NCBI GenBank assembly: GCA_905214625.1
Contig: CAJMMQ010000010.1
Span: 1 to 64,000 of the forward strand
Length of the DNA: 64,000 bases
Origin: an uncultured bacterium
GTDB lineage: Bacteria; Bacteroidota; Bacteroidia; Bacteroidales; Bacteroidaceae
Direction: 5' to 3'
Below, one piece after another: positions 54,743-61,861 of the stretch. The translations under genes were made by a program, and so were the position numbers. The stretch's first letter is position 1; each line of letters begins with the position of its first letter. Under the pieces are notes generated by a model that ran no database searches, was not told the origin of the DNA, and saw nothing but the letters and a program-made list of their open reading frames with translations.

Positions 54743-55957
54743 TCAGAACATCTTGCTTACGCGCTTTATGCCTTCAACAAGGACATCTATTTCTTCTTTT
54801 GTGTTATACATGGCAAACGAGGCTCTTACCGTGCCCTGTATGCCGAGACGTATCATAAGGGGCTGGGCGCAGTGGTGACCGGTGCGCACGGCTATGCCGA
54901 GACGGTCGAGCAGCGTGCCCATGTCGAGATGGTGGATGTCGCCTACGAGGAACGAAACCACAGCATCTTTATCATTAGCCGTGCCGAAGAGCCTGATGCC
55001 GTCTATCTCCCGCATCCTCTCCATGCAATATCTTGTGAGTTCCTGCTCATGACGCGAGATGTTGTCGATGCCTATCGAACTGATATAGTCGATGGCGGTG
55101 GCAAGGCCGTGAGTGGCAACATAGTCAGGCGTACCGGCCTCAAACTTAAACGGCAGATGCTCAAACACGGTTTTCTCAAAGCTTACGCTCTCTATCATCT
55201 CGCCTCCGCCCTGATACGGCGGCATGCGGTCGAGCCAGTTTTCCTTGCCGTAAAGCACGCCTACACCGGTAGGGCCATACATCTTATGTCCGCTGAAGGC
55301 AAAGAAGTCGCAGTCGATGTCCTGCACGTCAACGGCAAAATGGGGTGTGCTCTGGGCACCGTCCACCATAACGGGCACGCCGTGCTCGTGGGCTATGCGC
55401 ACAATATCCTTAACGGGGTTAACCGTTCCGAGCACATTGCTTACATGCGTAACACTTACTATCTTAGTGCGTTCGGTGAACAGCTTTTCGTATTCGTCGA
55501 GCAGCAGCTCGCCCTTGTCGTTCATCGGTATCACGCGCAACGATATGCCCTTGCGTGCTGCCTGAAGCTGCCACGGCACAATGTTAGAGTGGTGCTCCAT
55601 AACGGACACTATAACCTCGTCGCCCTCACTCATAAAGCCGTCGCAGAACGAGGAAACCACAAGATTAAGGCTCTCGGTGGTTCCGCGTGTGAAGATTATT
55701 TCGTTAACCGAACCTGCATTGATAAACTTGCGCACCTTCTCGCGTGCCTGTTCGTGCAGGTCGGTTGCCTGCTGCGAAAGATAATGCACGCCGCGGTGTA
55801 CGTTAGCATTTACATTGAGATACTCTTCGCGCATGGCATCGAGCACGCACAACGGCTTCTGCGTTGTTGCTCCGTTGTCGAGATATACCAGCGGACGGTC
55901 GTAAACCTTACGGCTGAGTATCGGAAAGTCTTCTCTTATTTTGGTTACGTCGAACAT
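54743..55957 (-). CDS. sufS: Cysteine desulfurase SufS
   Basis: Class-II PLP-dependent cysteine desulfurase that supplies sulfur for Fe-S cluster assembly in the cytoplasm. 404 residues, standard length. PLP-binding K225 in FSGHKMYGPTG, the HHSN motif (122-125), VDGAQS (198-203) and the active-site C363 in VRTGHHCAQPL are all present. It is the last suf gene, separated from sufD by 316 bp containing an inverted-repeat element. No sufE or sufU partner is in the window. Confidence 0.97.
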   Translation of the reverse strand: MFDVTKIREDFPILSRKVYDRPLVYLDNGATTQKPLCVLDAMREEYLNVNANVHRGVHYLSQQATDLHEQAREKVRKFINAGSVNEIIFTRGTTESLNLVVSSFCDGFMSEGDEVIVSVMEHHSNIVPWQLQAARKGISLRVIPMNDKGELLLDEYEKLFTERTKIVSVTHVSNVLGTVNPVKDIVRIAHEHGVPVMVDGAQSTPHFAVDVQDIDCDFFAFSGHKMYGPTGVGVLYGKENWLDRMPPYQGGGEMIESVSFEKTVFEHLPFKFEAGTPDYVATHGLATAIDYISSIGIDNISRHEQELTRYCMERMREIDGIRLFGTANDKDAVVSFLVGDIHHLDMGTLLDRLGIAVRTGHHCAQPLMIRLGIQGTVRASFAMYNTKEEIDVLVEGIKRVSKMF

Positions 55958-55966
55958 ACTTTTTTA

Positions 55967-56272
55967 GGAGTTAAAGGAGTTAAAGGAGTTAGAGTAGTTA
56001 AAGTCAATAGCCTAAATAATTTTATACTAAAGTAACGTGGCCAAAGACCAACAAAAATATTCATTAATTTACAGAAGTTAGAGCAGTTGAAGTATACAAG
56101 CCTTAATTTTTTATTGCAAGCATTGAAAATATGCAAGTATCCGAGCTTATTTTCAGAATTAGAGCAGCCAAAGCCAAATTCCAGTCAACATTGTTACATA
56201 AAGAATGACGACATCAACAAAGGTAATGACTTTAACTACTCTAACTCCTTTAACTACTTCTAACTACCGAAT
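55967..56272. repeat. MITE-like element with 32-bp terminal inverted repeats
   Basis: The arms at about 55974-56005 and 56229-56260 match at 31 of 32 positions when inverted; they are built of GGAGTTAAAGGAGTTAGAG and GTAGTTAAAGTCA words. The ~220-bp interior has no ORF. It sits inside the suf operon between sufD and sufS. Its outer end GGTAGTTA is shared with the repeats near 7.03, 61.3 and 61.86 kb. Confidence 0.75.
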
Positions 56273-56273
56273 T

Positions 56274-57620
56274 TTACCTACACAGCTTACATCCCTCACA
56301 TTTGCTTAGCTCGCCGCGGAAGCGTTTCTCCACGAGATAGTGCAGGCGGTCGCGGAGCGGCTCAAGCTTTATGCCGTCTACGACCTCGTTGACAAAGGCA
56401 AACTCAAGCAGCAGCTTGGCCTCCTTGAGACTGATGCCGCGCTGACGCATGTAGAACAGGGCCGCATCGTTGAGCTGACCTACGGTACTGCCGTGGGCAC
56501 ACTTAACGTCGTCGGCATATATCTCCAGCATCGGCTGGGTGTACATACGCGCCTCCTTGGTTGAACAGAGATTCTGGTTGCGCATCACCGAGTCGGTTTT
56601 CTGTGCGCCGTGACGCACCAGCACACGGCCGGCAAAGGCTCCCGTTGCATCTTCATCGAGCACATATTTATAAAGTTCGTTGCTTGTGCAGTGACCCACG
56701 CGATGGTCTATCAGCGTGTTGTTGTCAACGTGCTGATTCTTGTCGGCAATAACACATCCGCTGAGATTACACTCGGCGCCCTCACCGCTGAACACAAGGT
56801 CTGTGCGGTTGCGCGTAACTCCGTTGTGCAGCGTTATTATGTTATGGTTAACCCTGCTGCTGCGCTGCTGCTCGATGAACAGGTTGCTCACGCGCACGTT
56901 CTTTGCGTGAGTCTCCTCAAGGCAGTAGAGGTCAAGTCCGGCATTGTCGCCTACATAAGCCTCTATAACCTGCGTTGTGAGGAAACGGCGGTCGTCGGCG
57001 GCATGGTCGCAGAAGAGCAGCTTTATTTCGGCCCCCTCCTCCACTATTATCAGCACGCGGCGGTTTACCATCAGGTCGACGTCAGAGCGCAGGATGTTGA
57101 TTACCTGCACAGCCCTGCCTACCACAACGCCCTTTGGCACATATACCAGCAGTCCGTCCTGTGCCAGCATTGTGTTGAGAGCCGTTATGCCGTCATCTGA
57201 CGTCTTGGCCAGCTTGGCATAATATTTCTCTATCAGTTCAGGTCTCTCGGCGGCCACCTTGCCCAGCGAGTCGACAATCACTCCTTCGGGAAGCGGCTGT
57301 CCCTTAGGCGTAGACTTGCCATAGAAGCCGTCGTTCACGATGAAATAGAGCGATGTGCTCAGGTTAGGCACGTCGCATCTGAATGCCTCATACGGGTCAA
57401 CCGGAATGTTAAGGCGGTTGAGGTTAAGACCGTAGTCAGGCTCAAAGAGCGACGGAATGTCTGTGTATTTATATCTCTCGACCTTCTTTGTCGGGAATCC
57501 CATCCGCTTGAAGTCGTCGAACGCAGCATCGCGCACGGCGTTTAGCGGCGCAGAGCTGTGCTCGCTTATCATGTCGCGGCACTGGGTGTAAAGGTCTATA
57601 TATTGTTTTTCGCTATCCAT
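56274..57620 (-). CDS. sufD: Fe-S cluster assembly protein SufD
   Basis: 448 residues. Component of the SufBCD scaffold that builds Fe-S clusters in the cytoplasm. Family features: the N-terminal region FKRMGFPTKKVERYKYTDI, a beta-helix core, and the C-terminal block AGRVLVRHGAQKTDS ... YADDVKCAHGSTVGQLNDAALFYMRQRGIS. The final FRGELSKCEGCKLCR carries extra cysteines. The gene follows sufC by 67 bp in the sufB-OMP-sufC-sufD order. Confidence 0.96.
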   Translation of the reverse strand: MDSEKQYIDLYTQCRDMISEHSSAPLNAVRDAAFDDFKRMGFPTKKVERYKYTDIPSLFEPDYGLNLNRLNIPVDPYEAFRCDVPNLSTSLYFIVNDGFYGKSTPKGQPLPEGVIVDSLGKVAAERPELIEKYYAKLAKTSDDGITALNTMLAQDGLLVYVPKGVVVGRAVQVINILRSDVDLMVNRRVLIIVEEGAEIKLLFCDHAADDRRFLTTQVIEAYVGDNAGLDLYCLEETHAKNVRVSNLFIEQQRSSRVNHNIITLHNGVTRNRTDLVFSGEGAECNLSGCVIADKNQHVDNNTLIDHRVGHCTSNELYKYVLDEDATGAFAGRVLVRHGAQKTDSVMRNQNLCSTKEARMYTQPMLEIYADDVKCAHGSTVGQLNDAALFYMRQRGISLKEAKLLLEFAFVNEVVDGIKLEPLRDRLHYLVEKRFRGELSKCEGCKLCR

Positions 57621-57687
57621 CCGTATATTAATTAAGAAGTATGAATTAAGAATTAAGAATAATGATTTATTAACGGTGAATTATAAA

Positions 57688-58443
57688 TCAAATTCCGTCA
57701 GCTTCCTCCTTAATCCAGTCGTATCCGCGTGCCTCAATCTCCTTCGACAGCTCCGGACCGGCGGTTTTTACGATGCGTCCCTTGTAGAGTACATGCACGA
57801 TTTCGGGTTTGATGATGTCTAGAAGACGCTCATAGTGAGTGATTACGATGCAGCTCGACTCCGGCGTGCGCAGCTTGTTCACGCCCTCGGCCACGATGCG
57901 CAGCGCGTCAACGTCGAGACCGGAGTCTGTCTCGTCCAGTATGCTGAGCTTCGGCTCGAGCATTGCCATCTGGAAAATCTCGTTACGCTTCTTCTCGCCG
58001 CCGCTGAAGCCTTCGTTCACGGAGCGGTTAGACAGTTTGCTGTCAAGCTCAACAATCTTTCTCTTCTCGCGCATCAGCTTCAGGAAGTCGGCTGCGTTGA
58101 GCGGCTCCTTGCCCTCATACTTGCGCTTCTCGTTTATGGCTGCACGCATGAAGTTGGTCATCGACACGCCCGGAATCTCCACCGGGTACTGAAACGAGAG
58201 GAATATTCCCTCGTGTGCCCTGTCTTCCGGCTTCATCTCAAGCAGGTTCTTGCCGTTGAAGGTTATAGAGCCTGATGTAACCTCATAAAGCGGATTACCG
58301 ACCAGCACGGCGCTCAATGTACTCTTGCCCGAGCCGTTAGGTCCCATTATGGCATGTGTCTCACCATCCTTTATGGTGAGGTTGATGCCCTTCAATATTT
58401 CCTTGTCGCCAATCTTGGCGTGTAAGTCTTTTATTTCTAACAT
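57688..58443 (-). CDS. sufC: Fe-S assembly ATPase SufC
   Basis: 251-residue ABC-type ATPase that powers the SufBCD scaffold. Walker A GPNGSGKST (34-42), signature FSGGEKKRNEI, and Walker B/D-loop LSILDETDSGLD are intact; ITHYERLLD is the H-loop. The SufC-typical FSGGEKKR and the neighbouring sufB and sufD distinguish it from transporter ATPases. Confidence 0.98.
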   Translation of the reverse strand: MLEIKDLHAKIGDKEILKGINLTIKDGETHAIMGPNGSGKSTLSAVLVGNPLYEVTSGSITFNGKNLLEMKPEDRAHEGIFLSFQYPVEIPGVSMTNFMRAAINEKRKYEGKEPLNAADFLKLMREKRKIVELDSKLSNRSVNEGFSGGEKKRNEIFQMAMLEPKLSILDETDSGLDVDALRIVAEGVNKLRTPESSCIVITHYERLLDIIKPEIVHVLYKGRIVKTAGPELSKEIEARGYDWIKEEADGI

Positions 58444-58496
58444 AATTCTTGCTTATAATTTATTCCGGCCTTACGGCTTTCGCCTGCCTGAGTTGT

Positions 58497-59228
58497 TTAT
58501 TTCAAATCTAAAAGAGAATCCAGTAGTCCGCCGAAGTCACTGCTTGTGAACTTGAACGGGAACGTCACTTTCAGTCCCACCGACAGCGCGTGGCGGTGCA
58601 TCGGCGAGCGCATAGCATAGGGCGTCGTGTCTTTTCCGAATGTCGTCTGCGACGATATGTGTCCGTCGACTGCCATGCGGAAACCGTAGTCTATCTCAAA
58701 AGCCACGCACGAGAACATATAAATGTCGAGGCCAATCACCGGCGCCACACTAAGCACGGGGCTGCTCACTCTGTACTTGCGCTCATAGCTGCCATACATT
58801 CCCGACGTGCTCACCGTGCCAGCATCCTTGCGCCCGGCAACGTTCCAGAAAGTGCTTACGCCGAGATAAGGCTGCAACGGGCACGACTTTGACAGGAAAT
58901 ACCAGCGTCCGCCAAGCATTATCTGCGAGAGGTCTGCCGACACGTCGCCAGCATAGAAGTCCATCACTTCGTGGTCATAGCCGCCGACAAGCGAGAAGCC
59001 CGTCTGCGGAATGAAATACTCTATGTGAGCCGAGAAGTTAGGACCGCCGCCTGCTTTCACAGGGTCGTAATACTTGTCGGGAGTTTCGTTGAGCGACACA
59101 ACCGGCTTTACAGGACTTAGCCTGAGGTCTATTGCCCATCGCCGCGAGTCATCGTCCTGAGCGATTGCCACAAGTCGCGACAGACAAAGCAGCAAGACTA
59201 AAACAATCAATGGTCTTGTATTCATCAT
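58497..59228 (-). CDS. Outer-membrane beta-barrel protein within the suf operon
   Basis: 243 residues. Signal peptide 1-23 (ends AIAQ). Alternating amphipathic strands (FSAHIEYFIPQTGFSLVGGYDH; LSQIMLGGRWYFLS; LQPYLGVSTFWNVAG; HALSVGLKVTFPFKF) suggest an 8-10-stranded barrel, but no named family is recognised. It lies between sufB (99 bp) and sufC (53 bp) in the same direction, so it is probably cotranscribed. There is no known reason for an outer-membrane protein in Fe-S assembly; a link to iron supply or stress would be speculation. Confidence 0.8.
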   Translation of the reverse strand: MMNTRPLIVLVLLLCLSRLVAIAQDDDSRRWAIDLRLSPVKPVVSLNETPDKYYDPVKAGGGPNFSAHIEYFIPQTGFSLVGGYDHEVMDFYAGDVSADLSQIMLGGRWYFLSKSCPLQPYLGVSTFWNVAGRKDAGTVSTSGMYGSYERKYRVSSPVLSVAPVIGLDIYMFSCVAFEIDYGFRMAVDGHISSQTTFGKDTTPYAMRSPMHRHALSVGLKVTFPFKFTSSDFGGLLDSLLDLK

Positions 59229-59327
59229 AATAATATTTTTAATATATATCGTTGATGAGCCGATAAACCCCTACGGCACTACCCCACCAATTTTTAATTT
59301 TTAATCTTTAATCTTTAATTTGCAGAA

Positions 59328-60791
59328 CTATCCCACCGTTCCTTCCAACGACACGCTGAGCAGCTTCTGGGCCTCGACGGCAAACTCCATGGGCAGCTTG
59401 TTCAGCACCTCCTTGGCATATCCGTTGACGATAAGGCCCACGGCCTGCTCCGTAGGTATGCCTCGCTGATTGCAGTAGAACAGCTGGTCTTCGCTTATCT
59501 TGCTCGTCGTAGCCTCGTGCTCCACTATCGCCGAGTCGTTGTGTATGTCCATATACGGGAACGTGTGGGCACCGCAGTCGCTGCCCAGCAGCAGCGAGTC
59601 GCACGACGAATAGTTGCGGGCGTTGTCGGCGTTGGGCGACACGCGCACCAGTCCGCGGTAAGAGTTCTGGCTGTGCCCGGCGCTGATGCCCTTGCTTATT
59701 ATAGTGCTCTTGGTGTTCTTTCCCAAGTGAATCATCTTCGTACCCGTGTCGGCCTCCTGGTAGTTGTTGGTCACGGCAACGCTGTAGAACTCTGCCACGG
59801 AGTTGTCGCCGCGCAGTATGCACGACGGATATTTCCACGTTATGGCCGAACCCGTCTCCACCTGTGTCCACGACAGCTTCGAGTTAACTCCGCGCAGGTC
59901 GCCGCGCTTGGTGACGAGGTTGAACACTCCGCCCTTGCCATGTTCATCGCCCGGATACCAGTTCTGCACCGTAGAATATTTCACTTCGGCGTTGTCCTTG
60001 ACTATTATCTCCACGATGGCGGCATGTAGCTGATTCTCGTCGCGCATCGGGGCTGTGCAGCCTTCAAGGTAAGACACATAGCTGTCGTCTTCGGCAATGA
60101 TGAGCGTGCGTTCAAACTGGCCCGTGTTCCTTGCGTTGATGCGGAAATAAGAGCTAAGCTCCATGGGGCTGCGCACGCCCTTGGGTATGTAGACGAACGA
60201 GCCGTCGCTGAACACGGCGCTGTTCAAGGCTGCGAAGAAGTTGTCGCGGTAAGGCACAACGGTGCCTATGTACTCCCTTACAAGGTCGGGATGCTCCTTT
60301 ATCGCCTCGCCGATGGAACAGAATATTATGCCCTTCTCGGCCAGTTTCTCCTTATAGGTAGTCTTCACCGACACCGAGTCCATTATGGCGTCTACGGCCG
60401 TCTGGCCGCTAAGTATGAGGCGCTCTTCGAGCGGAATGCCCAACTTGTCGAACGTCTTCATCAGCTCCGGGTCAATCTCCTTCTTGCCCTCGTCCTTCTT
60501 CTTTGCCATCGGGTCGGCATAATATGATATAGCCTGATAGTCTATGTCGGGCACGTTAACGTGTCCCCACGTAGGCTGTTCCTGCGTCTTCCAGTAGTTG
60601 TAGGCCTTCAGGCGGAAGTCGAGCATCCAGTCGGGCTCACCCTTCTTCTGCGAGATAAGGCGCACCACATCCTCGTTAAGGCCCACGTCGATTATGTCCG
60701 TATGCACGTCGGTGGTGAAGCCGAACTCATATTTCTGCTCTGCCACCTGTCTTACGAACTCGTTGTTTTTATTTATTTCTTTATTATCCAT
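59328..60791 (-). CDS. sufB: Fe-S cluster assembly protein SufB
   Basis: 487 residues if begun at the ATG at 60791 ([13 protein letters not shown]). The frame stays open upstream to 61046, but that extension lies in repeat DNA and upstream of a good promoter, so the shorter start is chosen. Hallmarks: [58 protein letters not shown] and [24 protein letters not shown], with conserved cysteines of the scaffold core. It is the first gene of the suf operon and assembles Fe-S clusters with SufC and SufD. Confidence 0.97.
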   Translation of the reverse strand: MDNKEINKNNEFVRQVAEQKYEFGFTTDVHTDIIDVGLNEDVVRLISQKKGEPDWMLDFRLKAYNYWKTQEQPTWGHVNVPDIDYQAISYYADPMAKKKDEGKKEIDPELMKTFDKLGIPLEERLILSGQTAVDAIMDSVSVKTTYKEKLAEKGIIFCSIGEAIKEHPDLVREYIGTVVPYRDNFFAALNSAVFSDGSFVYIPKGVRSPMELSSYFRINARNTGQFERTLIIAEDDSYVSYLEGCTAPMRDENQLHAAIVEIIVKDNAEVKYSTVQNWYPGDEHGKGGVFNLVTKRGDLRGVNSKLSWTQVETGSAITWKYPSCILRGDNSVAEFYSVAVTNNYQEADTGTKMIHLGKNTKSTIISKGISAGHSQNSYRGLVRVSPNADNARNYSSCDSLLLGSDCGAHTFPYMDIHNDSAIVEHEATTSKISEDQLFYCNQRGIPTEQAVGLIVNGYAKEVLNKLPMEFAVEAQKLLSVSLEGTVG

Positions 60792-60839
60792 CTCTATTTG
60801 TCGTAATTTTGCAGAAAAACAAAAATCTGCTGTGGTCTG

Positions 60840-60869
60840 CAAAGTTACGAAAAAATATAATACGGCAAC
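60840..60869 (-). promoter_or_regulatory. Promoter of the suf operon
   Basis: On the minus strand TAACTTTG (60840-60847) matches TAnnTTTG, with GTTG (60866-60869) 18 bp upstream. It lies 48 bp before the chosen sufB ATG and supports that start. Confidence 0.65.
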
Positions 60870-60889
60870 ACAGGAGAATGGAAAATTGA

Positions 60890-61310
60890 GAATTGAGAAG
60901 CGAAGTTTAAATGCAGAGGCGCTAAGCGCAATGAAAAATGTCTTGCGAAAGTGAAAAGATAAAAGTGAAAAGTGAAAAATCCAAATGCGTAGCGGTTGAC
61001 AAGAAGCAACAAGACTGATTAAGTGAAGAGTGAAGAACAGGCGCAAAGCGCAATGAAAAATGAAAAATTAAAAATTAAAAATTAAAATGCAAAGTGGTGA
61101 TAAGAATACACAAGGCTATTGAGGTCATCCCGCACTCGATGCGGGATCCAGAGATTAAAAGCGACGTGACGGGAGACTGATTAAGTGTGGTTGATAATAA
61201 TCCACAAGACTATTGACTTTAACTCCCAGCCAACTTGTTGGCGATAACTCCTTTAACTACTTTAACTCCTAATTTAAAAAAACATAGCTATCGACTTTAA
61301 CTACCAAACA
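60890..61310 (-). repeat. Composite intergenic repeat, copy 2 (inverted relative to copy 1)
   Basis: Contains, reverse-complemented, the words of 7010-7320: the gcgcaaagcgcaat block (twice), gaagagtgaagaa, ccaaatgcgtagcgg, AGCCAACTTGTTGGCGATAA and GACTTTAACTCC. An inserted block has the palindrome CCCGCACTCGATGCGGG (about 61132-61148). No ORF other than the artificial extension of sufB. Confidence 0.75.
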
Positions 61311-61356
61311 AGACAAATGTTCCGGCGGGTTATGTCTCCGCCGGAACATTTGTCTT
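61310..61356 (-). terminator. Perfect 19-bp hairpin downstream of the small ORF
   Basis: AAGACAAATGTTCCGGCGG (61310-61328) is fully complementary to 61338-61356, with a nine-base loop. The transcript end is TTTGTCTTGTTT on the minus strand. It probably terminates transcription of the 47-residue ORF. Confidence 0.75.
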
Positions 61357-61431
61357 GTTAATACTGATTAGAGAAACGAAGTTACTCTACTAAATTTCCG
61401 TATTCCATTATATCCGAGCTTCTGCCGTATT

Positions 61432-61575
61432 CTATTCTGCCCAGATATCTTCGTCTTCCATATCGTCAGAGCTTCCTCCGTATTCAATATTCTCACTTCC
61501 AGCCATTATCTGGCTCTCACTTTCAATGGCGACTACTTCTATCGCCGGACTTTGGTATTCTTCTTTCTTGATCAT
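61432..61575 (-). CDS. Small acidic peptide ORF (47 aa)
   Basis: A short ORF starting MIKKEEYQSPAIEVVAIESE, then QIMAGS, then acidic Gly/Ser/Asp-rich residues, ending DEDIWAE. This layout (Lys-rich start, SPAIEVV-like block, MAGS, acidic tail) resembles short unnamed peptides found repeatedly in Prevotella and Bacteroides; their function is unknown. A duplicated ~36-bp segment just after the stop, in another frame, would encode IEYGRSSDIMEYG, echoing IEYGGSSDDMED inside the ORF. It is followed by a strong hairpin, supporting real transcription. Confidence 0.6.
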   Translation of the reverse strand: MIKKEEYQSPAIEVVAIESESQIMAGSENIEYGGSSDDMEDEDIWAE

Positions 61576-61594
61576 AATATTTATATTTTATTAT

Positions 61595-61857
61595 AGGAGT
61601 TAAAGAAGTTAGAGTAGTTAAAGTAGTTAAAGCCATATGTCTTGTGGCAACATACAAATTCAGTTTCATAGCTGCAAAGCATTTGTCTTAACTGCTTAAC
61701 TCCCTAACTTCTTTAACTACTTAAACTCAGTCTCATAGCCGCAAAGCATTTGACTTTAACTACTCTAACTTCTTTAACTACTTAAAACTCAGTCTCATAG
61801 CCGCAAAGCATATGGCTTTAACTACTTTAACTACTCTAACTTCTTTAACTACCAAAA
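61595..61857. repeat. MITE-like element with ~46-bp inverted ends and a 3x64-bp tandem core
   Basis: The left end 61595-61641 and right end 61808-61857 are near-perfect inverted copies built from GTTAAAGAAGTTAGAGTAG words. Between them are three tandem units of about 64 bp (from about 61658, 61724 and 61787) starting ACTCAGTCTCATAGCCGC. It abuts the stop codon of the GLUG gene. Confidence 0.75.
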
Positions 61858-61861
61858 AAAT

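Noticed and set aside
54734..56035. 433-codon plus-strand ORF opposite sufS
   Set aside because: Antisense shadow of sufS; its extension at the end runs into repeat DNA.
60792..61046. N-terminal extension of sufB by 85 codons
   Set aside because: It lies in low-complexity repeat DNA, has no SufB similarity, and starts upstream of a good promoter; the ATG at 60791 gives the normal length.
61132..61148. CCCGCACTCGATGCGGG palindrome considered as a regulator operator
   Set aside because: It lies within a block of repeat words, not at a promoter, and similar palindromes are common as parts of dispersed repeats.
61658..61857. Tandem ~64-bp units considered as a CRISPR array
   Set aside because: There are no unique spacers; the units are contiguous tandem repeats and no cas genes are present.
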